Of a DNA stretch of 64,000 bases, positions 34,110 through 45,339 are shown one piece after another (positions within the stretch are counted from its first letter, which is position 1; each line of letters starts with the position of its first letter). Made by a program: the position numbers and the translations under genes. The notes under the pieces are model-generated. The model ran no database searches. It was given only the letters and a program-made list of their open reading frames with translations, and was not told where the DNA came from. The DNA is from Epiperipatus broadwayi (taxonomy: Eukaryota; Onychophora; Udeonychophora; Euonychophora; Peripatidae): contig JAQFVV010006272.1 in NCBI GenBank assembly GCA_028023455.1, forward strand, positions 1,938,586 to 2,002,585. Reading direction: 5' to 3'.

Positions 34110-37005
34110 CCTACATATATCAACTACTAATCAATCTATAAAGTAAATCCTAGCTCAACATTCTCACAAATGGTTTACTAATTACACAAAAAAACACGAG
34201 ACACATCATTCAAAGCATCCAATAAGATACTTCTATTTTTTAACATTAAGAATACACCAACAGGTATATCCTTAATGGCATAGGAATATCACTATACACT
34301 ACTTCCCTAAAATATTAGTGATACTCCCATGACTCACACTTAAGAAAATAAATTATATTTAACATTTATTAAATTAAATTGAATTATCAGACTATTTTAC
34401 ATTCTTTTATTTAATCCAATAATTCTATCCTTCCTTGAATAATATTTTATAACATCATTGTAATCTCAGGTCATTATTATTATTTTAGAAATAAATTAAT
34501 TGATACAATTACTTGTAATGAGGAATTTTACTTACATCTAGCTATATAAAAATAATAACAATCATAAAAAATACCAGCTGTATAAAAATAATAATAAAGA
34601 AAACAATTATACTAATTTTTAAGTATTAAAATTATTAAATAATTTACTTGTAAGCTAAACTAAAACTATGTTAAAATTATGAATTGAATACTAATCAATA
34701 TTTATTATCATAAATAAATTTTATATCACCTCTTGTTATTAAGTATTATATATAATCATTTTATGGCATTTAAACATCAATCTTTACTATAACTATTATG
34801 TCAAATAAATAAAATTTGCATTATTCAATTTCTTTAATATTCAATATGTATTATTTTTAACAATTATTCTTTATTTCATTTATATTATAAGCAATAATAT
34901 CAAATATATCCAATAATTGTAATGCATGTGTTGTTAGGATAATGCTAATGACTTGGTCATAACAAGAAAAGAAACTATAGATACTTGGTTAATTATAAAG
35001 CAACATTACCAATTTATTATAAAAACAATATCAAAATTTCAAAAAATTTACAAATATTATGTTAGAAAAAAAAAAAATTAAAACATTTTAAAAATAACAT
35101 TAAAAAATATTGATACAGGAAGTAAATAATGTGCACTTCAAAATTATTTGCTATTATAAAATAATATGTTTCACTTTAAACTTTGTAACTATTAAGACAT
35201 TCCATCATATTCCTTTACTAAACATATTAATAATGTAAACAACTTATATGTTATGTTCTATCTTTTCACCAAAAAAAAATGTTCTTTTATTATAGTCTAT
35301 TTACTTAAATATTCCATAATAAGATAACTTTATTATAACTCTATAATTTGTTATATACTTTATGTTTATTTTTATTTCTAAAATAAACATATAATTATTT
35401 CAACATTAAGTATGATATGATATTCATTTATATTATTACTAATTATTTTTCATTATTACATTTCATATCATTCCCACATACCCTTTATAATTTGAACTAT
35501 TAAAATTTTGGAATATAATAAAAATATTCCATAAATCTTTATTTAATTAAAAACACTCTTTAATATTTCATTTGTTCAATATTTAACTCTTCTTACAATA
35601 AATTCTTGACATCTCTTGATAGTCTAGTATATTATTCTTTACTCAACTTTACAATTATCAAATATAATGTATGAACGAGTGTGATAGCAGTTATTAAAAG
35701 TCAGCACTTGACATCTTCTAAAACTGAGAAATAATGGTAGCATGGATACATAACTTAAGGCCAAATTTTTCTTGTGCCTATCTTAATTTTTATCTTGCTT
35801 TCTCTTTAAGCTCTACAGATTTATGAAAAATACTACTGTCCATGTATCACAAAACATACAGACTTACTTTAACTGTATTACACTTAACACTAAATATATC
35901 CCTATTATTACAGGATTTCCTATTAACTACTTTACAGAATCACTACTTGTCTATCAAATGCTCTGTATCAATCCTAAAAACATCGCAGATAAACACTATA
36001 CATCTTTTCAAAAAAATAATATCCAAACTTCTAAACATTGCATACCATGAACACCAAGAAGATTGAAATAAGACAAATAATTTATGATACACAATTTATT
36101 GTAAGTACATCCATTTAATTACTTATAACTTGTTCAGAGATCAATTATTCAAACAGTATATAATTATATACAGATTATAACTATATTCATACCTCTTGTA
36201 AATTATCATCACATGAATACAAAGATAACAAATATTATATTTATTTTATCTGAATTTTAGTTTGCATTATTAAATATCAATATCTTATACTGAACATAAT
36301 AAATGTAAGTTACCTTATCATATATTACTATGATTATTATTGGCAATCCTCTAATTAATATAACTTCTTGATTTTATAAAATCATTATAAATAAAAGTAA
36401 GAAAAATGTTAATTTTTCTTCTCTTTTTTTTTTTTAGATCAAAAAAAATTCTCAAATATTTTAAATCTTAAAACTATTACATATTAAAAATAATTATAAA
36501 TATTAATATTAACTTAAAACTTTGTAATATTACAATACTTAATTTTAAAAAATCAAAGTTTTTTTCAATTCCTCTAACTGAATCACTGGGAAGGTGCTAG
36601 TCTCCATAACAACCAGTTAACTTGAACAAAGATTTTTTTACTCTTTCTCCCCTCTGTGCTATTTCACCATTCTTGACAGCATGAACGCAAAAATATGAAA
36701 GAAATCCAAAGAGAATGTTACTTATAAATAACAAATAAAAAGTTCTTATAATAAAGTTCATTTTTCCTATATTAATGACAAAGCGAATTTCACCAAGTTA
36801 ATAAATAAGCATTTATTATTTAATATACAACAATTATCACATTTTAAAAGTTTTTTTTAATTTTCAGCATTCTACTAAGCACTGCAAAATTATCTAGTTT
36901 TAGAAAGTTCTCCAATTCATTCCATTAAATATATTAATAATTCCAATAATGTTAATAATAGACTTATAAACTTACAAAAAAATCAAGTCAGGTATCACAT
37001 GACCA
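34110..37005. other. AT-rich intergenic sequence
   Basis: No supported gene or repeat. Open frames near 35.8-36.1 kb are low-complexity. Confidence 0.4.
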
Positions 37006-37049
37006 AAGTTGTATATAGAGAGCTTGCATGTAAGCTCTTAATAAGCTTT

Positions 37050-37089
37050 CCCCAGACCGGTTTCTGCTTCTGGGGTCCACAGTGAGGTG
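37050..37089 (-). ncRNA. hammerhead ribozyme motif, family R2 (copy c)
   Basis: Minus strand: CCTCA (stem I), CTGTGGA (one change from CTGANGA), degraded stem II around CAGAA, GAA, ACCGGT (self-complementary stem III), C (GTC triplet), TGGGG (stem I, 5 pairs with one T-G). Confidence 0.6.
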
Positions 37090-37249
37090 CTAGAATATTC
37101 AAGCATTAGATTAAAAATACAAGTTAGATAGTTGGATTGGAAGACATATGGATGTTTGAAAATTTCAGATCTTCTACTTAATAGTTATACATTAGATAAA
37201 GTGCGGGGCTTGCCCTGGTATTTTTAATCTAATGCTTGACTATCCCAGC

Positions 37250-37287
37250 ACCTCACTGAAGACGCCAAAAGCAGAAACAGGTCTGGG
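37250..37287 (+). ncRNA. hammerhead ribozyme motif, family R2 (copy d)
   Basis: CCTCA, CTGAAGA (canonical box), weak stem II (GC-CAAAA-GC), GAA, ACAGGT (stem III with one mismatch), C (GTC triplet), TGGGT (stem I, 4 pairs). Canonical box residues are all present. The short stem II makes activity doubtful. Confidence 0.65.
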
Positions 37288-37359
37288 TTGGAGATATTCT
37301 GCAAAGTTTGTTAAGAACTTATTTGCGAGCTCTCTCTCTCTCTATATATATATATATAA

Positions 37360-40300
37360 CTTATAAACTTCTATAGTTCTTAAAATTATTCACATTTAGC
37401 ATTTTAATAACTTTAAGAATACTTATTAAAGACATAATAAAATTCTAGAGTTCTCCTCCTGGATAGTTCATATTCATAGTATTAAAACTATTACGACTTA
37501 TTAATTAAACAGAATAGCAGTTAGTAAATATATTTTCACTAACAAAAAAAAATTAGTCATCATTATCTCTTTCTTCTTAAAATTATTAATGCTCTGCTAA
37601 AGTTTTTCATAAATTTAAAAGGGAAAATATAAATAGCTTTTCTGAATAAGTCTATTTTTCTTATTGCTACTTATTAAAATTAATAAAAAATGTTCTCTAT
37701 CACTCAACATAAGAACATGAATAAATATAAATTCCTTACGTATCCTTCGCATTGTTCTATGGGCAAAATGGTTTGATATTCGGCAAAATTCTTTAACTAA
37801 AGACATTTTATCTCTTCTGAAATATACTTTTTCCTTCAATTACCATAGAGCATTAGTTGACCTATGTAACTCCGATGAGGAAAATTTTATTTTTCTATTC
37901 CATATTGAAAAAAGGATCTAAACATTTTAAAATACTTTCCATGGTTTTATAAATTACTGTTGCTACTTTTAAAAAACAAAATAATACAATTTAAAATAAA
38001 ATTAAACTTTGATTTAAGAATTACAAGGAATACAGTTCTATTCCTCTAATAATTTCTTGATTTCTACAAAATTTATTTGATTTCTCTCTCTTCACAGCTG
38101 CTCTCCTATATTTATAGGAGTAATCTACCCCTATATGATTGGTCAATTAATCCCAAACATTTTCTAAAATTTGCATATTTATTTCTATTTAGTCTTTTAA
38201 AATAAGCTAATAATAAATATTATTAAATAATATATTTTTAAATTTTATTTTAATACAATATTTAAATACATTTTTTAATAAAAACACTTTTTATTACTAC
38301 CTAAATTTTTAATACCTAAAAATTTATTATTTATGTTACTATAATAATTATTTTTGATTCTGTTATAAAATTGATACAATGAAATTAAAAATGCAACATT
38401 TAATTTACACAAGTAATAAATCAACTTTAAGAACAAGGAAGTAAAATTTAATTGTTAGATAAATGTGCATGCACACATATTTCATTTTCATTTATTTCAT
38501 TATTATTAAATCATTAAATAGCAATTTTAAATTAAACTGTTAATAATTATAAAATATTAACTTTAATCACTAAGATTATTGATATAAAATTATATTATAT
38601 GATTTTAATAATTATATATTTTTATCTTAAAAATAAATAGTATTTTATATTTCAACTTTATTATTTAAATTAAATTATCTTGCTTTAAAATAAACCAATT
38701 TAATTTGATATTAAAAAAACAATGTATTCTAACCTATTTCATAAATTAAATAATATGTTACAACTAAATTGTATAAAATTTAAAAATGACTTATTGTTCA
38801 CATTCGTAGAATAATGTAGCAAAATAGAAAGGCTAAAATATATTTGTTGTATTTTGTTCCAAGACTCAGAGTGGATGTTGTAAGTTAGCAGACAACAGCC
38901 ACACTTTGTGATAATACTATATGCTCTAGTGTCTTGACTTCTAAACATATATATGTACAATCATATCTCTATGATACATTATAATTTAAAAATTATAAAT
39001 CATGAACAAATTAGGATTATAAACAAAACATTTTTTAAAAAAATAGAATAATACAGAAAGCAAGTAAATTTACATATGCGTATACAAATGTATGTATTTA
39101 TGATCACTTTATCATACTCCATTAAACTTTTGTGAGTTCCCACCAATCATTCTTGTCAGTTGAGCCACCTAACCTACATTGTGAGCAACACTGACATTTG
39201 CATTGACAATACTCAGCAGTATTCAAGTAAATTTGCGGATTTTGATTTCACAACATGCATAGTATTCAGATATTAGTTTGTAAAATTTGATATAGTTGGC
39301 AGATTTAATTAAAGAGATATTCAACTTTTTCTGAACCATCTTCTTTCTATTTATATATTGAAAGAGAACCTGCAGAAACATAGTTTATTCAAATTTTAAA
39401 GGTATTTTTATGATTAATTTTAATATATATCAATAAAAAAAATTCTTTTTATTTTGTAGATTATGAAAAGAAATAAACATTTTCTATTGTAGATTTTATT
39501 GAAAAATATTAGAATTCAAATGTTTAGCTCTTATATTGGTTATACTTTTATATATAAATGTATATGCATATGATTCAAAACTTATAATTTATATAATAAC
39601 ACATTTCAATAAATAATAATAAAAAAAAAATAACCCTTTTTCTATAGTACATTTTGAAAATACATGATCTTTATTATATATATACACACATTTGAAAAAG
39701 CAGTTAAAAACACATTGGGGAGGGGGGGGCGATATATATTGTAACGATATCAAATGAACCAAAGGGAGAGACATTTCAAAGAGACAAATTGAGGTTTCTA
39801 AAAATCATAATGATATATTTAAAAAAATGACACAAGAGAAATAATATCATTCATATATCCTAGCATCAAACCTCAATGCCCTGTAAATTGTAAGGCTGAA
39901 ATTTAAAATAATACTAATTAAATAATATGAATAAATGCATAATCAAAAAAATATGCAAGCTAAAATTAATAGTTATATTAGTTAATAAATCAAATCTAAT
40001 AGAATAAATTGAGTGAATATTAAGCAGGCTTTTATTAATAAAATAACTAAAATCTATGTGGAGTAGTATTTAAAATTTATTAATAAATTTAGATTGGTAC
40101 TCACTTATAAATAATTCCTCTGCTACTGTGTGGTAATCTTATATTCAAAATATATAAAGATACTAGGCTCAATAACTATATAGAATTTTACTACAGAAAT
40201 TTATAAATAGCTTTGATACCAAATAAGTGTTCATGAAAATATCAGATTAATTTTTAATGATTATTAAACACTAGTATTATTAATTCTTTAGATCCTGTGT

Positions 40301-40650
40301 ATCCATGTTTATAATAAAAAAATATGAATTGTAATTACTATATCTTATATTTATTAATTTAAAAGAAACTCAATTCGAATTCAATGGTGGCAGTGGCAAT
40401 TGCTGCTGCTGTTATTACTACTAATAATAATAATAAAAAAAATAGTTCCGCAGAAAGTTCGCTTGCAAGGAGCAAAAGTAACCAACTCCAGTTTCTTCAT
40501 CATCACAATATGACAGGGTAAAATCTTTACCCTACAAATAGTGTTTTTACTTTCTAATCAGCTGATAATTTTTGCTTTATTTAATGCTGAATTTTTCATT
40601 AAAAAATTTTAACAAAAATTTAATTATTAAACTGCTAATTCAAGAACAAC
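37360..40650. other. AT-rich intergenic sequence
   Basis: No supported gene. A G-run lies at 39717-39728 and an imperfect trinucleotide patch (tgctgctgttattactacta) near 40402-40430. Confidence 0.4.
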
Positions 40651-40659
40651 ATCACATGA

Positions 40660-43420
40660 TCAGGTGTTTCCAAATGCACAAGTTGTCAAGGTCAATGCAA
40701 AAAAACACATGCAAACACATGCCAAATTACTTAGCAACAATGCCACCACCTCCTCAGTGCAAAGTAACAAAGTACAAATCCCCAATAGCAAATATGATGA
40801 CATTACAACAGCTTCTCAGTCCAAAGGTCACATCTCAGTTGTAATAATGGAAAAATCCCCAACAGCAACGGTGATAATATTCCAATTACTCCAACTACTA
40901 GCTCCACAGATCAAATGTCAAATGTAAAACAAACATATGCAAATGTCATTGAGAATAATTTACAAGTATCAAACAGCAAAAATGTTACTATTTCAATCAA
41001 TCCAAAACAATGGCATCAAAGAATAGAACCTCCACGCAAATAGCTCAAGCCCTCCCTCCTTTCTATAATCCAGACAACATGCTAGAGACAATAAATGATA
41101 TGTTTAATATTACTATCACCAGATTCAAGAGATCCCCCGGTCTCTAGTGTTAGCAACCACCAATTCCAATCTAGCCCTCTACAATTTTTTCCAACAACTT
41201 CTCTATGGTAGTATCGCAATACACACACTATGGGATACAATCAGACACATTGCTGACTATCCAAATCCCAGATACATTGCAACTGAGTTTTATCAGGTCT
41301 CCCAAAGGAAACATTTACAAAACAAGATTAAAACATTTGATAATTATGCATTAATAACAGATGATCCAAATCACCACAATTGTATCATTGGGTGTTAAAA
41401 ATACTTATTTCGGATACACCCCAAAAGATTTCCAGTGCATAATGCAGTCATATGGGAAAATCACCTCCATCCAATCAATTCATATCAGACACATCCATAC
41501 CCAGTAACAGCTTTGAGTACAAAATTCAATTGCACACAGACATTGACCCAAATAACATCCCTAAACAAATACTCAACCAGGAAGCAACATTGTGCCTATA
41601 TATCCATGGATTAAAACCACAATACTACTTCAGTGGCCAGTAGGGTCATCTCGACTTCCAGTCCTCCAATGCACTGGCCCCACCTTCATCACCAGCCACT
41701 TCCCAGCCACCAAGCATCATCTCATCAATCCATGATTAATACCAACAGCAATTATACCCTTCCAACAATCCCACTCATCCAATCCCAATTCCAGAATATA
41801 TAACAATGGATCTTACCCCCAAGCCAACAAAAAAAATCTCAGACCACTCCCCTTTCATACACAGTCAGTCTCAGACTCAGAATCGAATCAATGTGACATA
41901 TCTAATTCAACTCGAATACCAAGCTTTGACACCACTCATCCAACTTTTCCTTGAAACACTTCTACCAAATAAACATGGCACAAAACCATTATTAAAAACA
42001 AAATCTCAATACAAATCATGGAAATAATTGTTCCATACTTACCTCCTATACCATCCCCTCCATTCCCCACCTATAATAAAACCAAAAGAAAACGTGGAAG
42101 ATCTAAAAAATCTCCAGCTGAAAAAAATCAAAAAAATCATTGATATTGACTATATACCACAGATTACTGAACTAGCTGACATCCTCCAGGTGCCCATGGA
42201 AAGTACAATCTCAGCATAACAATTCAGTGATTCAACAAGCTCATCTATCATACCAAAAACAACATGCTATTAATTCTCTCTCTAAAGCCTACCTCTCTCT
42301 TTATTTAAGTTCCATCTATTCAATCTCCTCATAATTACGGATCACTTAAGTCAGTGATCAATTAATTCCCTCTGCAATAAGCTACTGTGGGGCAAAAAGA
42401 CTGTATCAATTTCTGCCAAATGACTCAGCCACATACTTATCTATAAGTCTGGGACTTAGACTCTCAACCTAATTGCATCAATTATCCACCACATCCCAGC
42501 ATTCAAACACCTGCTTGCCATCACCCCCACTGACAGACCCCTCCCAGCATCTTCATACTTTCAAAGTGGTATCCACTTAGCTCAAAATGTCACCTATCAA
42601 ATGATCTCCATAACACTAAATATATCTACCCGCAAACCTATAATATACTACATCCAAATGCCACCACTGATCCCCCCTCCCCATGTTAAATATCAATAAT
42701 TGTCAACTCCTATTAGTTTAAATAATGGGCCCTGGAGCCAAATTTTTTTCACTTCTGGCTTCATTTTAACCTTCATGCCCTGTCTGCATCTTACTTTCTG
42801 TGCTACAGTTGCCTGTACCAAAGTATTGATCTATTTTGCTCTTTGTCATGCAGCAGAAGATGATTGCCAAGTTCTCAATCACATCTGGCACATCATTTCA
42901 GCCACATACTGATGATCCTGTACCTTCATCCAACAATTAATCCAACCTTACCAAAAGCCATACCCGCCCACAATGTGTGCAGCCACTTTCATCATAACTT
43001 GCCTTTTGGTGCAGCCATTGCACTTTCACCCTTGCAACAATACCAGATAGCACCTTCCATTTTTCCAAATAAATTTCATCAATTAAAAACACAAGACAAA
43101 TATAGCACCTCTGATTTTTGAAGCCACCTGGTCACTCATAAGGCAATCATCCACTATAAAAAGCTCACAATTGGCATTCTCCATTCCAATACAATGTTCA
43201 TTATTCTGGCACAGTTCACCTATTTGACATCAAATCCACACTATCACACTCAACATGCTTGTCTGTCTCTAAGCACGTCATCATGTACCAGTCCCATCCA
43301 CAACACCACTTTTCTCATAAGATCACAGCAATCATTAAATATTGCATTTTCCATCAACCAGCCACATTTGAAGAAACATTATAATAAAGACCAACAGTAA
43401 CATGTATAATTGCAATTATA
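40660..43420 (+). pseudogene. decayed LINE, ORF1-like region and beyond; C-rich, G-poor
   Basis: The plus strand carries a chain of broken frames with one compositional signature: rich in C and A, poor in G. At about 41400-41660 successive frames read VKNTYFGYTPKDFQCIMQ (RRM-like wording), then ATLCLYIHGLKPQYYFSGQ, a stop and GHLDFQS. The spacing fits a CX2CX4HX4C zinc knuckle whose three Cys codons have become Tyr (41623-41625), Ser (41632-41634) and Ser (41662-41664), with His kept (41647-41649). An RRM-like domain followed by a zinc knuckle is typical of the RNA-binding ORF1 of several LINE clades. A basic stretch (KTKRKRGRSKKSPAEK) follows near 42080. From 42.5 to 43.4 kb the strand bias continues, and weak endonuclease-like wording (ISITLNISTRKPIIYYI) may be ORF2. 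A retroviral-type gag is an alternative. Limits are approximate. Confidence 0.6.
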
Positions 43421-44059
43421 ATCATGACTGTAAATGCAGGCATATACATTTTCAACTAACAGACATAATATGAGCGCTTATACACATTAATAAAAAATGT
43501 TTATTAGTTCTATAAAAATTATATGCACTCTAATTCAACTGTTTCTCAATCTCACAGGTCTATCCTCTTTCCTATTTTGTAACCATGCTCTGTGTTAACA
43601 TGAATCATTTCGCAAGGCAAACATAGAATTAAACCTAAAACATTTAGTATGTATTAGATTCAAACAGTCTTCTAAAAAGTAAAATAAAACAATTTTACAA
43701 CAAATTAAATTTTAACCCTCCTACTGATGAGAAACCACAGCTTTGTTTGCCATACATTCCTACATTAACAAAAACTTAATAAATATTCTTTCCATATAGA
43801 TTACACAACAACTCCAATGACAGACTTGAACCTAACACTGTATATAAAATTAAAGGCCCCCAAACAGGATGCCAATCAATCTATTATGATGAAACTTGAG
43901 CTTCCGTATTATCTACATGCTTAACACAACATCAATATCTATACAAAAGAACCTCAGCTCTATCTTTCTGGAACATCAAAAGGTGACAGGACATCAATTT
44001 ATTCCTTCTTCTGCAAACCATTCAATACATAAAAAGAAATGACTCGAAGAGGAAATTTA

Positions 44060-44240
44060 GAGAGGTGTGCTATATATTGTACCGGTCAAAACCTACTTAT
44101 CCATCTAACATGAGCTGGAACTGACAAAATGTACTTCAAACCCAGTCCAGCCCAAGATTTAGGTCAGGGACTAGTCTGAATTCGAACCCACTCTCTAAGC
44201 CCTAGATCAAACACCTAATGGATAACATAACAATGATGGC
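44060..44240 (-). repeat. tRNA-derived SINE-like head
   Basis: Minus strand: 'attaggtgtttgatctaggg' followed by 'gagagtGGGTTCGAATTC'. GGTTCGAAT is a good RNA polymerase III B box, and the upstream stretch has the length and wording of a tRNA D-arm/anticodon-arm region, although the A box is imperfect. Downstream (toward 44060) a non-tRNA body follows. SINE rather than a functional tRNA, because no acceptor stem is visible. Confidence 0.4.
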
Positions 44241-44619
44241 ACATGAGAATTAATTCTTAATCTGGCCCACTAGCAAAGCAGAGAAGACAATGAGACATCT
44301 ATTACTATGACTAACTAATATATATATAAGCATGGCTGTACTTTTAGAAGTGGAGAAAAGAGGAATTCAAACTACTCAGACAGGCTGGATAAAAAAAATT
44401 AGTTTAATATAATGACAACTTATTAATATTTATAAATTAATTGCGTACATTAGTATGTGCGTGAATGAGAAAGAGGTCTACCAAGTGGTAGATGATTACA
44501 TAGTATCATTCACACTATTATTTCTCATATGCTCTTTTATAAATTAAATAATATACTATAAACACACATCTTTGGTGGGTCCAATATTAAGATGCCAATC
44601 GATTATTAGAAAGAATTAC

Positions 44620-45065
44620 ATAATTTTGCCATTAATGCTTTTATATACGGTTCTGAAACATGGTGACTAACATTATTTTGGGGAGCATTCCAAGATTCAT
44701 TACAGATATAATACAAACTATTTTCACACCATTACGGTCATGACAATAAATAAAATACATTTGAAAACATATTTGATTATATGACAAAATACTTAATGAA
44801 ACTTCTTTTAATTAGTGCTGGTAAGAAGAACGCTTTATTTTCCCCAAGGCATATTATTTTCCCCAAGGCATATAGATACTCTTAAATACAGGAATAAGTT
44901 ACAATGGTGGGATTGTATAAGACTGAAAGAAATTTAATTAATAAAACTAAAAGTAGTTGGCATTTATATATATTTTTGAGCAGAGCGCAATTTTAATATT
45001 AGAGCATTAAAACTGGGTCATGAAGCAAGAGAAATAATAATACAAAAAATTTGTGGTGCTGATGT
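44620..45065 (+). pseudogene. decayed LINE C-terminal region
   Basis: A plus-strand frame near 44628 reads FAINAFIYGSETW. The YGSETW signature ends the RT/thumb region of many LINEs (compare VLPVLTYGSETWTLN in the RTE of this window). Further on, in broken frames, come RNKLQWWDCIRLKE (about 44890) and NIRALKLGHEAREI (about 45000), which resemble the tail of such proteins. The DNA does not closely match the RTE copies, so it is another family or a very old copy. Confidence 0.4.
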
Positions 45066-45104
45066 AATAACCAAAAAATAACAGGAAAGGTCATGCTTCT
45101 GGAT

Positions 45105-45240
45105 GAAAGACGAAGTGGATAGGCATGCAGTGGACATCGCCGACATGCAGTCCTTTTTGTATGAAGAAAGTGAATAGGCATAGCGTGTGCCAGACTTAGA
45201 GAATCACCGCCAGAGGCCTTTTTATATGAAGAATGGTTCT
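45105..45240. repeat. degenerate tandem pair, ~70 bp
   Basis: 'aagtggataggcatgcagtg...cgccgacatgcag tccttttt gtatgaagaa' is followed directly by a diverged copy 'aagtgaataggcatagcgtg...caccgccagaggcctttttatatgaagaa'. It lies just downstream of the LINE tail. A 'gggttcgaac' B-box-like sequence sits at about 45287. Confidence 0.45.
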
Positions 45241-45339
45241 GGGAAGATCATCTATCCTCAGAACAAGGCTTGAGAAATAAATCTATGGGTTCGAACTTGT
45301 CACAACCTCCAGATTAGAACACTAGGCCAAATGTCAGTA

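Larger units (their letters stand above)
37011..37356. mobile_element. R2 fold-back element with two hammerheads
   Basis: The left arm (37011-37120) and right arm (37218-37356) are inverted copies around a 97-bp centre. The centre plus right arm make one complete R2 unit (compare 20880-21150), and the left arm is a partial inverted unit. Both ends run into 'tatagagag'/'ctctctata' microsatellite sequence. Each arm has one hammerhead, minus strand on the left and plus strand on the right, as in the R1 compound loci. There is no reading frame, so the element is non-autonomous. Confidence 0.75.

Noticed and set aside
40660-43420. Host multi-exon gene in the C-rich region
   Set aside because: Frames are broken by many stops with no splice pattern, and the degenerate zinc knuckle fits a decayed LINE better.
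43715-43740. CTGATGAGAAAC, both hammerhead boxes adjacent
   Set aside because: No stem II lies between the boxes, and no stem I or III pairing was found.
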